64,000 nucleotides of DNA, from positions 94,984-158,983 of the forward strand of contig JARXWK010000002.1 of assembly GCA_029916745.1 (NCBI GenBank). The letters run 5' to 3'. The notes beneath the pieces were generated by a model. It saw only the letters and a list, made by a program, of their open reading frames with translations, was not told the DNA's origin and did not search any database. The DNA is from Dysgonomonadaceae bacterium PH5-43 (GTDB lineage: Bacteria > Bacteroidota > Bacteroidia > Bacteroidales > Azobacteroidaceae). Position numbers and translations under genes: made by a program. Of this stretch, positions 6,665 through 15,533 are shown in pieces. Each line of letters starts with the position of its first letter. Within the stretch, counting starts at the first letter, position 1.

Positions 6665-7909
6665 TTATAAGCCTCTTTTCTTAATATTGTTTAACGCTCT
6701 AACGGATTTATGTATTTTATTATTATTGATTTTCAAAAAAGGCTTATCTATTGTATAATAGTTTTTGGCAATTCCATCTATTATTTTACTAATTATTTCT
6801 TTGCGGTTTTCATCGTTTATAATGTTAAAAGTTTCTTTATTTGAAAAATCATAAAATCTTATGTTTTTGATTTCGCTTGGGAAATAATCCCAAGTTCCTT
6901 TTGTTAGATTTCCTAAAGTAAAACCTTTGTCATCATTAACGATTTGCAGTTTATTCCCTTTGTAATTAAATTCTATTTTTAATATCGTTTTTTTGTTGTT
7001 GTGTGCGACTTCATTTATCAATTGTTCGTCGGGAATTTGCGTATTTAACTTGTTTGCTAATTCTGTAAAAAATCTATGAATAGTGTGCCATTTTACATCT
7101 TTGAAATGTTTGGAAAAGATATAAGCACTTTGAGAATAGTTCTTATTTTCATCAATCTCTTTTTTAAAGATATAAGCACTTTGACAATGGTTTTTATTCT
7201 CTGCAATTAAATTTGTAATAGCCAGTGCTGTTTTATTGTCTGTTGTCATTTTCTTAACGAGATTGAGATATTGTTGAATTATTGTATTTAAAAATGATTT
7301 TTCTTTTTTGTCAATACATAAGTCAAGCCATTCTTGAATTTGATAATAGTCAATTTTGTGCTTTCTTGAATCAAATATACCATTTTTTTTGAGAGAGCCA
7401 ATAGTTTCATCGGTGGGCTCTTTGTATAAAGTCAAATAATACACATAAGTTTTATCTTCATCACATTTGTATTTACATTCTTTCTCATTTTTATCTTTAC
7501 CTTTGGTAATTGTATTGTAGTATCTTTCTAATTGCCCTTTGTAACCCTCTTTTGCGTCTTTATGAATGCTGGGTTTTGCGTGAATTTTATTTTCAATAAT
7601 TATTGCTTGCTTTTCTTTCTCGTTGATGATCAGAATATCAATTTCTTCGTATTCCGATTTGTTTTGTTTGTTGGGAATAACTTCGCAACCATCTGTGATA
7701 AATTTTTCTTCATCTATTTTTAGAATTTTACGTACGAACAATTCTAAAAAATGAGAATTTGAGTCAAGTAAATAGGAAATAAAACGAGAATGTAATGTTA
7801 CTTCTTCGTGTCCAAGGAAGAAAATGTCGAAAATATTAATGTCTTCACTCTCTATTTCCTCCCTATATTCCTGTTCAATGACAGAAAGTTTTTCTAAAAA
7901 ATCTTGCAT
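6665..7909 (-). CDS. PD-(D/E)XK nuclease family protein
   Basis: A 414-residue protein with the core of the PDDEXK_4-type nucleases: acidic GHEEVTLHSRFISYLL at about 33-48, Asp91 in EEIDILI, Glu106-x-Lys108 in IIIENKI and Gln127 in QLERYY. These are the expected metal and catalytic residues, so an active DNA endonuclease is predicted, perhaps in defence. The C-terminal half is not assigned. The frame is open to a TTG at 8014, but the first ATG is at 7909 and the nuclease fold begins right after it. Residues about 233-265 contain a 17-residue tandem duplication (ENKN-x2-QSAYIF twice) mirrored in the DNA at 7116-7213. Copy A of the 500-bp repeat lies upstream. Confidence 0.8.
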   Translation of the reverse strand: MQDFLEKLSVIEQEYREEIESEDINIFDIFFLGHEEVTLHSRFISYLLDSNSHFLELFVRKILKIDEEKFITDGCEVIPNKQNKSEYEEIDILIINEKEKQAIIIENKIHAKPSIHKDAKEGYKGQLERYYNTITKGKDKNEKECKYKCDEDKTYVYYLTLYKEPTDETIGSLKKNGIFDSRKHKIDYYQIQEWLDLCIDKKEKSFLNTIIQQYLNLVKKMTTDNKTALAITNLIAENKNHCQSAYIFKKEIDENKNYSQSAYIFSKHFKDVKWHTIHRFFTELANKLNTQIPDEQLINEVAHNNKKTILKIEFNYKGNKLQIVNDDKGFTLGNLTKGTWDYFPSEIKNIRFYDFSNKETFNIINDENRKEIISKIIDGIAKNYYTIDKPFLKINNNKIHKSVRALNNIKKRGL

Positions 7910-8066
7910 GTTTTTTATATTATTAATTTTCTCTTGTAAAGGTAAAGTTTTTTTTACATATAAAGGGTTGGAATGTACCAATTTTCGACATTTTCTTTTT
8001 GTGAGAATTATCAAACTTTAGGACTTTCTGTGCATCGTACATAATTATCTTTCTCTTAAAAACACA

Positions 8067-8570
8067 AAGCTTCACTTAGGGTCTTCTCTCTACTAAGAGA
8101 CCCCTCGTGTCTCTACTAAGAGAGGCGATGTCTCTCTACTAAGAAAGACGGGGTGGTTCTACTAAGAGAAATGAGGCTGTTATACTAAGAGCTGCATCGG
8201 GTATCTACTAAGAAACAGCTCGCCTATCTACTAACAAAGGCGAGGGGTATCTACTAAGAGCAACGAGGGGTATCTAATAAGAAACAGCTCCCCTCTTTAG
8301 TAACAACGATAAGGAGGTTCTGCTGAGAAGCGGTGAAGTGCTTCGCAAGAGAGATAGAGCCGTCCATTTGTCCAGTCGCTAACTTTTACGCTCTTCTCCG
8401 AGAGTTGAGCAATTACAGATAGTTGCCTATTGGTGTAGTCTGCTTACTCTCTTATCTACTCTCTTAAATGACACAAAGGGTCTATAATGTCAAAATAATA
8501 GAGAAAGGAGAAATCTTGTGAAAATAAGTAAGCAGAGAAAATGTTGAGAATTTGAGTGAAATAGAAAAAG
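8067..8570 (+). repeat. 500-bp dispersed repeat, copy A
   Basis: It starts AAGCTTCACTTAGGGTC, runs through about 11 degenerate 22-24 bp units with the core CTACTAAGA, then a conserved non-coding segment containing GCCGTCCATTTGTCC, GCTCTTCTCCGAGAG and AATTACAGATAG, and ends GAAATAGAAAAAG. All units in this copy point the same way. It matches copies B (20679), C (36019) and D (49621). It contains no ORF of note, no terminal inverted repeats and no visible target duplication. Confidence 0.9.
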
Positions 8571-8643
8571 AAAGATACAATTTTCGCTGAATAGTTACAT
8601 TTTGTACTATGTTACAAAAATAACTCACTGACTTTTTAAAATA

Positions 8644-8684
8644 ACACAGTGAGTTTCTACCAATAACTCACTGTGCTTTTTTTT
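8644..8684. terminator. Perfect-stem terminator ACACAGTGAGTT
   Basis: CACAGTGAGTT (8645-8655) pairs with AACTCACTGTG (8665-8675) across a 9-nt loop, with a run of eight T on the plus strand. On the minus strand it follows the MFS gene ending at 8743. A degenerate relative lies at 49225-49275, beyond repeat copy D. Confidence 0.65.
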
Positions 8685-8742
8685 AATCGAACTGCAATCT
8701 TTTGCGTACGTAAATTTATTTACATACGGACGTAAATTTAGC

Positions 8743-10080
8743 TTATCCCTTTATGTTTGGTTTTTCCAGTCCGTAACCCTTCTTTTTGTCTTCGGCTTTA
8801 AGCATTAGCGATATAAGCAAGGCGAGAAGTCCGAAGCAGGTAAAAATTATCATAGGGAGGGTGTAGTCGTAGCCCGATTCTGTTACACAATATTTGTCGA
8901 GCACCCAACCTATTAGTAGAGGCACCATACTTAATCCTATGTTTTGCACCCAGAATATTAGTGCGTAGGCGGTTCCTAATTTGTTTTGTGGTATGATTTT
9001 AGGAACTGAGGGCCACATTGCCGATGGTACTAACGAAAAAGCTATTCCTAACACTATCATAAGAGAGGCGGCAAACCACCATACGTTTAGGAAAGGGGCA
9101 GCGAATAGGGCGTGAACGACTATCAATAACGATGAGCCTATCATCATAATTGTTGCTCCTTTTCCTATTTTGTCGTATATTCCTCCGAAAAGAGGTGTAA
9201 GAAGTATGGTTCCGAAGGGGAGTATTGCGGGTATACTTCCAGCCAGTTCGGGGTCGACATTATACTTGTTTATCATCAACGATGTGGCGTATTTTAAGAA
9301 TGGAAATACTGCCGAATAAAACAGTACGCATAGTAGTGCTATCAGCCAAAAGCCTTTGTTGGTGATGATGGATCCGATGTCGGAAAGACGGAAAGGCTCT
9401 TCTTGTTCTTTTTCTATGTGGGCTTCCGAAGCGTCGAGTTTGCGGTCCATAACGCAGAATACGAGGTAGGCGATAAGTCCGATGCATAATGCGCCTAATC
9501 CTAATAGTATTGGAGCCGATAAGCTTCCTAATGCTTTTGTTAGTGGGGTGGTAGATGATAGAGCTAATGCTGTGCCTAATCGTGCGATGGCTACTTGAAT
9601 GCCCATTGCTAAAGCCATTTCGTGTCCGGTAAACCATCGTGCAATTACTTTGGTAACTGTGATGCCTGCTGTTTCTATTCCCAATGCGAATATTGCGAAT
9701 CCGATGCAGGCAAGGAATACTTGCGTTCTGATTCCTAATATTTCTCCATCGTAGGCTTGCGATATTGCCATATATTTAATTCCGCAGCCGATAATCATCA
9801 GTAGGCAGGCTCCTATTCCGGTTAGGCGTGCGCCGAACTTGTCGAGTATCATACCGCTTATTATTAGCATAAAGAGGAATACGTTAAGCCAGCCGTATGC
9901 TGAGTTGAATATTCCGTACTCGGTAGATGTCCAACCATATTCGTCTTTTAGCAGATCCATAAGTGGAGCCATTACGTCGGTGATAAAGTAGCCGCAAAAC
10001 ATTGTGAAGGCTACAACTACTAAGACTGTCCATCGTGCTACGGGCGAGTCGTTTAGTTTTTTTCTTAAAGCTTGTGTCAT
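8743..10080 (-). CDS. MFS transporter, 12 membrane segments
   Basis: A 445-residue major facilitator protein with about 12 hydrophobic helices and the loop motif LDKFGARLTG after the second segment, repeated in weaker form (YDKIGKGAT) in the second half. It resembles the oxalate/formate-antiporter and organic-anion groups of Bacteroidales, but the substrate cannot be told. It is the last gene of a minus-strand set, 19 bp downstream of folC and ending before a hairpin terminator. Length and topology are complete. Substrate assignment would be a guess. Confidence 0.85.
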   Translation of the reverse strand: MTQALRKKLNDSPVARWTVLVVVAFTMFCGYFITDVMAPLMDLLKDEYGWTSTEYGIFNSAYGWLNVFLFMLIISGMILDKFGARLTGIGACLLMIIGCGIKYMAISQAYDGEILGIRTQVFLACIGFAIFALGIETAGITVTKVIARWFTGHEMALAMGIQVAIARLGTALALSSTTPLTKALGSLSAPILLGLGALCIGLIAYLVFCVMDRKLDASEAHIEKEQEEPFRLSDIGSIITNKGFWLIALLCVLFYSAVFPFLKYATSLMINKYNVDPELAGSIPAILPFGTILLTPLFGGIYDKIGKGATIMMIGSSLLIVVHALFAAPFLNVWWFAASLMIVLGIAFSLVPSAMWPSVPKIIPQNKLGTAYALIFWVQNIGLSMVPLLIGWVLDKYCVTESGYDYTLPMIIFTCFGLLALLISLMLKAEDKKKGYGLEKPNIKG

Positions 10081-10099
10081 TGTTTATATTATTTATTAG

Positions 10100-11350
10100 T
10101 TATAATGTCGATAGTGCGTCGGCAACCACAAAGGTGCTGCCGCCAACAAAGATAATATCTTTTTTTGTTGCATCTCTCTTTGCTGCATCAAAAGCTTCTT
10201 TAACGGTAGTATATGAATCTCCTTCGAGATTGTATTTTGAAGCTTCGTTTTTTAATTCTTCTGCCGACTTAGCTCTTGGTATGGACGGCTCAGTGAAGTA
10301 ATAGATTGCATCTTCGGGAAATTGCTTTAATACCGAATCGGAATCTTTGTCGTTTACCATACCTATTACTATATGTAGCTTGTTGTATTGTTCGCGTTCG
10401 AGCTGTTTTACTATATAGTTTATACCTGCTTCGTTGTGCGCTGTGTCGAATATTATCTTAGGGTCGTATTGAATTATTTGCCAGCGTCCCATCAATCCTG
10501 TGTTGTCTATAACGTATCGAAATCCTCTGTAGACTGCTTTTTGGGGAATGTTTAATTGCTTTTTTAGTACTTTTATAGCAGTTAGTACTGTAGCAGCATT
10601 CTTTTCTTGAGCAAATCCTCCGAGTTGGTCTATCAGTTCGGGATATTCGTCGGTTTCGAACTCCCAATAAGATGAGGGCAGAAGTTTGGATTCTCTAATA
10701 GGGTTGTTGTCTTCTACGAATATGGCATCTACGTCTATATTAAAGCTTTCTCGTTCTCCTATTATTGCAGGTACTCCTGGTTTTATTATTCCTGCTTTTT
10801 CTTTAGCAATGGCTTCGAGCGTATTCCCCAAAAGGTTTGTGTGATCGAAGCTTATGTTGGTTATTATGCTTAGTATTGGAGTTATTACATTTGTACAATC
10901 GAGACGACCGCCTAAGCCTACTTCTATTATTGCGATGTCTACTTGTTGTGTTGCGAAGTAATCGAACGCCATTCCTGTTGTTAGCTCGAAAAATGATGGC
11001 TGTATAGACTCGAAGAATGTTTTGTGCTTTGCAACGAAATCTATAACAAACTCTTCAGATACCATTTTGCCGTTTACTTTAATCCTTTCTCTGAAATCAA
11101 TAAGATGAGGCGATGTATACAGACCAACTTTATATCCGGCTTCTTGTAGTACCGAAGCTAAGAGGTGAGAGGTGGAGCCTTTGCCGTTTGTACCTCCTAC
11201 GTGTATGGTCTTGTATTTAGTATGAGGGCGACCGAGATGTTCGTCAATAAGGAAAGAGTTTTCCATTCCTTCTTTATATGCACTGCTTCCAACTTTATGA
11301 AACATTGGAACGCTGCTATATAGATAGTCTATTGTTTGTTTATAATTCAC
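10100..11350 (-). CDS. folC: Bifunctional folylpolyglutamate synthase / dihydrofolate synthase
   Basis: FolC adds L-glutamate to dihydropteroate and then to tetrahydrofolates, using ATP, in the cytosol. The 416-residue protein has the P-loop GTNGKGST at 53-60, the following SPHLIDFRERI segment and the Mur-ligase family C-terminal part with DTAHN near 305. The start is a GTG at 11350; the sequence from there (MNYKQTIDYL) matches the expected N-terminus and there is no ATG before residue 16. It lies 19 bp after mfd and 19 bp before the MFS gene, so the three are probably cotranscribed. Confidence 0.93.
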   Translation of the reverse strand: MNYKQTIDYLYSSVPMFHKVGSSAYKEGMENSFLIDEHLGRPHTKYKTIHVGGTNGKGSTSHLLASVLQEAGYKVGLYTSPHLIDFRERIKVNGKMVSEEFVIDFVAKHKTFFESIQPSFFELTTGMAFDYFATQQVDIAIIEVGLGGRLDCTNVITPILSIITNISFDHTNLLGNTLEAIAKEKAGIIKPGVPAIIGERESFNIDVDAIFVEDNNPIRESKLLPSSYWEFETDEYPELIDQLGGFAQEKNAATVLTAIKVLKKQLNIPQKAVYRGFRYVIDNTGLMGRWQIIQYDPKIIFDTAHNEAGINYIVKQLEREQYNKLHIVIGMVNDKDSDSVLKQFPEDAIYYFTEPSIPRAKSAEELKNEASKYNLEGDSYTTVKEAFDAAKRDATKKDIIFVGGSTFVVADALSTL

Positions 11351-11369
11351 GGAGTAATTACTTGTTTTT

Positions 11370-14300
11370 TTATATTGAAGAAATAACTTCTACTGCTTTT
11401 TCTACTGTTTTAACGTTGTCGATAGATAGTAATCTCCTCTTGTTAGTTTCTTTTAACTGACAGTGTTGATAGTTGTGTTTAACGTATTCTAATAAACTAT
11501 CGAACGCTGCGCTCGAATAATAAGGAGATTCTATATTGTTTACAAGGAATAGCGACATCTTGCCGTTCTTTAGCGATACTTTTTCTATTCCTAATTTTTT
11601 AGCCATTCGGCGAAGGCGAACTATACGTATAAGCTCTTCCCCTTGTGATGGAATGCTGCCAAAACGGTCTTGCAGTTTATTGCGAAACGCTTCTACTTCT
11701 TCGTCTTTTTCCATCGAGTCGAGTTCACGATATAAAAGTATTCGCTCCGAGTCGTTAGGTATGTATGTGGCAGGGAATAGTAATTCCATATCGCTTTCTA
11801 CATTTGTTTCTATTACATAGTTTTCGCCCGAATCAACAGATTGTTCATTCTTGTATAGTTCGAAAAACTCTTCATTCTTAAGTTCTTGTACCGCTTCAGT
11901 TAATATTTTCTGATAAGTTTCGTATCCAAGATCAGCAATAAAACCGCTCTGTTCGGCACCAAGCATATTTCCTGCTCCTCTTATATCTAAGTCTTGCATA
12001 GCTATATGTATGCCGCTACCTAATTCGGAGAAGTTTTCTATGGCTTGTAGTCTTCGTCGAGCTTCAGGAGTGAGCGACGATAGAGGTGGAGCTAACAAGT
12101 AGCAGAAAGCTTTTCTGTTTCCTCGTCCCACACGTCCTCTAAGTTGGTGTAAATCGCTAAGTCCGAAGTTTTGAGCGCTGTTTATTATTATGGTGTTAGC
12201 GTTGGGAATGTCTATTCCGTTTTCTATTATTGTTGTTGCAAGCAATACATCGTATTCGTGATTAGCGAAGTCGGTTATTATCTCTTCGAGGCGAGAAGGT
12301 TCCATTTGTCCGTGTCCGACAGCAACTCGAGCATCTGGCACTTCTCTTTGTATAAGCTGTTGTAAGTCGCTTAGGTTAGATATCCGATTATTGATAAAGA
12401 ATACTTGTCCGTTGCGGCTCATCTCGAAGTTTACGGCTTCGCGTATTATATCAGCCCCAAAAGTATGCACTTCGGTTTGTATAGGGTATCTGTTAGGTGG
12501 AGGCGTGGAGATGTTAGATAAGTCGCGAGCTCCCATAAGACTGAATTGCAAAGTGCGAGGAATAGGAGTGGCGGTTAATGTAAGAGTGTCTACGCTTACT
12601 TTTAGTTGTTTAAGCTTTTCTTTAACACTAACGCCAAACTTTTGCTCTTCGTCGATAATAAGTAATCCTAAATCTTTGAATACAACATCTTTGCTTATCA
12701 ATCGGTGAGTGCCAACAAGTATATCTATCTTTCCCTCCTTTAATCTCTGTAATATTTCTTTAATCTCTTTGGTTGTTCTTGCTCGAGATATATATTCTAT
12801 GGTAACAGGGAAATCGTTTAATCTGCCTTTGAAAGTATTGTAGTGTTGATAAGCAAGCAAAGTAGTTGGCACTAATACAGCAACCTGTTTACTATCTGTT
12901 GCTGCTTTGAAAGCCGCACGAATGGCAACTTCTGTCTTCCCAAATCCAACATCGCCACATACAAGACGATCCATAGGACGCGAAAGTTCCATATCTTGCT
13001 TAATGTCGTTAGATGCTTTTAACTGGTCGGGAGTGTCTTCGTAAACGAACGATGCCTCCAATTCTTTTTGAAGATAAGAATCGGGAGAGAAAGCAAAACC
13101 CTTTTCATCTCTACGCTTAGAGTATAGTAGAATAAGGTCTTTTGCAATGTCTTTAACTTTCTTCTTCGTTTTGTTTTTTAGATTTTCCCAAGCTCCCGAA
13201 CCAAGTTTGTTTAGTCGAGGAGCCTCACTATCTTTACCCTTATATTTTGATATTTTATGAAGGTTGTGAATGCTAACAAATATTATGTCGTCATTTAAGA
13301 AAGTCATCTTTACCACCTCTTGCATCTTGCCGTTGATTTCAGCTCTTACAAGTCCTGCAAACTTACCAACTCCGTGATCTATGTGTACAAGATAATCGCC
13401 GAGTTGAAATTGTTGTAGTTCTTTAAGAGATAGAGCAATTTTACCAGAACGAGCTTTATCCGACTTAAGATTGTATTTGTGAAATCGGTCGAATAGTTGA
13501 TGGTCGGTATATAAACATACGTGAATAGAGTTGTCGATAAATCCTTCGTGAAGAGTTCTTAACACAGGAGTGAATTGTATATTGTCGCCTCTGTCTTCGA
13601 ATATAGCCTCAATACGTTTTATTTGTTTTTCGTTGTTGCTTAAGATGTATATTTTGTAATTGTCTTCTTGTTTTTCTTTGAGAGAAGATGCAACAAGTTC
13701 GAAATTCTTTTTGAATGATTGCTGAGGTTCTGTCGAAAATTCAATTACCGAATATTTATCCTTATTGTTTACAGACGGAGCACCTATATGTATCTTAGTA
13801 TATGAACTTAATCCAGATTTGAAATTTTCAATAGGAGAGAGCATTAGACGTATTTGTTCAATCGAATTAAAAGTTTCTTCATTGGTAATTGTAGGCTCTT
13901 CATTCCAAAGAGAGTCTATCTTTTCGTAAAACCAACTTTCTTTGCTGAATACTATCTTAGTGTTTTTTGGAAGATAAGAGAAGAGGGTAGTGTTGCCTTC
14001 GCCAGAGTTGCCAGATATGATAGATATAGCATCGAGCTTTTCTTTAGATAATTGAGTCTCAACATCAAAGCTGCGAATACTTTCAACTTCATCTCCAAAG
14101 AAATCCACACGGTAGGGATATTCGTTTGAAAAAGAAAATACGTCTATAATAGAACCTCGTACAGCATATTGTCCAGGTTCGTAAACATAGTCGACACGCT
14201 CAAAGCCATAAGAGTCTAATACTTCTTGCACAAAAACACTATCTATTTTTTCGTTAATGCTTATCGATAGAGTATTGGTTTTTAGAGCATCACTCGAAAC

Positions 14301-14699
14301 AACCTTTTCGGCAAGAGCTTCGGGGTAAGTAACTATAATTGAGGGTTTGTTTCCTGCATTGAGAACACTAAGCACTTCGGTACGAAGTATTTCGCTGGCG
14401 GCATCTTTTTGCCCGTATCTTATATTCCTTTTAAACTGAGAAGGGAAGAAGAGAACATCATCGTCGTTTAGAATCTGACAACAATCGTGATAGAAATAGC
14501 CAGCTTCTTCGAGGTCGTTCATAACACAAAGCAATGAGTTCTCTTTCGATTTAAGAAAAATCGAGGAACATACAAGGCTGGGAGCTGAACCCTTTAAGCC
14601 TTTTAGGTAGATATTGTCGGTCTCTTCTGCCGATAAAAGAATTGCATTTATAGCTGGGTGAGAGGCATAAATGCTTTGTAAAGTTAAATTATCTTTCAA
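11370..14699 (-). CDS. mfd: Transcription-repair coupling factor Mfd
   Basis: Mfd removes RNA polymerase stalled at DNA damage and recruits UvrA. The 1109-residue protein has the UvrB-like N-terminal part (about 1-350), the RNA-polymerase interaction domain starting near 430 (GDYLVHIDHGVGKFAGL), the helicase with Walker A GDVGFGKTE near 585 and the DEEQ box in LLIIDEEQKFGV, the translocation motif around SELGSGIHIAMQDLDIRGAG, and the C-terminal D7 domain. The start is a TTG at 14699 (no nearby ATG). A -7 box TACATTTG at 14716-14723 leaves only a very short leader. It is first in an mfd-folC-MFS set and divergent from the glycosyltransferase gene. Confidence 0.95.
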   Translation of the reverse strand: MKDNLTLQSIYASHPAINAILLSAEETDNIYLKGLKGSAPSLVCSSIFLKSKENSLLCVMNDLEEAGYFYHDCCQILNDDDVLFFPSQFKRNIRYGQKDAASEILRTEVLSVLNAGNKPSIIVTYPEALAEKVVSSDALKTNTLSISINEKIDSVFVQEVLDSYGFERVDYVYEPGQYAVRGSIIDVFSFSNEYPYRVDFFGDEVESIRSFDVETQLSKEKLDAISIISGNSGEGNTTLFSYLPKNTKIVFSKESWFYEKIDSLWNEEPTITNEETFNSIEQIRLMLSPIENFKSGLSSYTKIHIGAPSVNNKDKYSVIEFSTEPQQSFKKNFELVASSLKEKQEDNYKIYILSNNEKQIKRIEAIFEDRGDNIQFTPVLRTLHEGFIDNSIHVCLYTDHQLFDRFHKYNLKSDKARSGKIALSLKELQQFQLGDYLVHIDHGVGKFAGLVRAEINGKMQEVVKMTFLNDDIIFVSIHNLHKISKYKGKDSEAPRLNKLGSGAWENLKNKTKKKVKDIAKDLILLYSKRRDEKGFAFSPDSYLQKELEASFVYEDTPDQLKASNDIKQDMELSRPMDRLVCGDVGFGKTEVAIRAAFKAATDSKQVAVLVPTTLLAYQHYNTFKGRLNDFPVTIEYISRARTTKEIKEILQRLKEGKIDILVGTHRLISKDVVFKDLGLLIIDEEQKFGVSVKEKLKQLKVSVDTLTLTATPIPRTLQFSLMGARDLSNISTPPPNRYPIQTEVHTFGADIIREAVNFEMSRNGQVFFINNRISNLSDLQQLIQREVPDARVAVGHGQMEPSRLEEIITDFANHEYDVLLATTIIENGIDIPNANTIIINSAQNFGLSDLHQLRGRVGRGNRKAFCYLLAPPLSSLTPEARRRLQAIENFSELGSGIHIAMQDLDIRGAGNMLGAEQSGFIADLGYETYQKILTEAVQELKNEEFFELYKNEQSVDSGENYVIETNVESDMELLFPATYIPNDSERILLYRELDSMEKDEEVEAFRNKLQDRFGSIPSQGEELIRIVRLRRMAKKLGIEKVSLKNGKMSLFLVNNIESPYYSSAAFDSLLEYVKHNYQHCQLKETNKRRLLSIDNVKTVEKAVEVISSI

Positions 14700-14715
14700 G
14701 GCAATAAAATTTGTG

Positions 14716-14752
14716 CAAATGTACCCATAATAAACAAATAATTGTATCTTTG
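14716..14752. promoter_or_regulatory. Divergent promoters of mfd (-) and the glycosyltransferase (+)
   Basis: The minus-strand box TACATTTG (14716-14723) faces mfd and the plus-strand box TATCTTTG (14745-14752) faces the gene at 14787. Both match TAnnTTTG; the -33 elements are weak, and the two promoters share the same 40 bp. Confidence 0.5.
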
Positions 14753-14786
14753 AACCGCAAATAATTCATAAAGACATTATAATATA

Positions 14787-15533
14787 ATGAGTGATAGTAT
14801 TGTTATCATACCGACATATAACGAAATAGAGAATATAGAGAAAATTATACGCAAGGTTTTCTCTTTGTCTAAACATTTCGATATGCTTATAGTAGACGAT
14901 GGATCTCCAGATGGAACAGCAAATAAAGTGAAAGAGCTACAACAAGAGTTTCCTGAGCGTTTGTTTATATTAGAGCGTGAAGGAAAACTTGGTTTGGGTA
15001 CTGCATATATTGCAGGTTTTAAATATTCGCTCGATAAAGGTTATGAATATATTTTTGAAATGGATGCCGATTTTTCGCACAATCCTGATGATTTATTAAG
15101 GTTATACAGTGCTTGTGCCGAAGAAGGAGCCGATGTGGCTATAGGTTCTCGTTATATTAGCGGAGTAAATGTAGTAAACTGGCCTATGTCTCGTGTGTTG
15201 ATGTCTTATTTTGCTTCAAAGTATGTGCAATTTATTACCGGGTTAAACATAAAAGATACTACAGCAGGCTTTAAGTGTTATAGACGTCAGGTTTTAGAAA
15301 CTATAGGCTTAGACAATATAAAATTTAAGGGATATGGCTTTCAGGTAGAGATGAAATACACAGCTTACAAGTGTGGCTTTATACTTAAAGAAGTTCCCAT
15401 AGTGTTTGTGAATAGGGTAGAAGGCGTATCTAAAATGAGCGGAGGTATCTTTAGTGAGGCTTTTCTCGGAGTGATACAGTTGAAAGTAGGTAGCTTTTTT
15501 AAGAAGTATCCACAAAAACAAAAAGCAAAATGA
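14787..15533 (+). CDS. Family 2 glycosyltransferase, polyprenol-phosphate mannosyltransferase type
   Basis: A 248-residue GT2 enzyme of the DPM1 type, which transfers a sugar from a nucleotide sugar to a polyprenyl phosphate on the inner face of the membrane. Visible motifs are IPTYNEIENI (9-18), DDGSPDGTA near 37-45, the metal-binding EMDADFSHNPDD near 93 and IGSRYI near 120. There is no C-terminal membrane domain, so this is the short soluble form common in Bacteroidales. It overlaps pyrC by 4 bp. Confidence 0.88.
   Translation: MSDSIVIIPTYNEIENIEKIIRKVFSLSKHFDMLIVDDGSPDGTANKVKELQQEFPERLFILEREGKLGLGTAYIAGFKYSLDKGYEYIFEMDADFSHNPDDLLRLYSACAEEGADVAIGSRYISGVNVVNWPMSRVLMSYFASKYVQFITGLNIKDTTAGFKCYRRQVLETIGLDNIKFKGYGFQVEMKYTAYKCGFILKEVPIVFVNRVEGVSKMSGGIFSEAFLGVIQLKVGSFFKKYPQKQKAK

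Larger units (their letters stand above)
7910..8742. other. Gene-free stretch holding repeat copy A and a terminator
   Basis: No coding sequence is seen. It contains copy A of the 500-bp repeat (8067-8570), a terminator hairpin (8644-8684) and, next to the MFS stop, two copies of ACGTAAATTTA at about 8706-8740. Confidence 0.6.

Noticed and set aside
7910..8014. TTG start and 35 extra residues for the PD-(D/E)XK protein
   Set aside because: The extra residues are Lys-rich and low in complexity, and the first ATG lies just before the conserved fold; not excluded.
8084..8345. CRISPR array formed by the CTACTAAGA units
   Set aside because: Repeats are degenerate and only about 10 bases are shared, the 'spacers' are conserved between the four genomic copies, and no cas gene is present.
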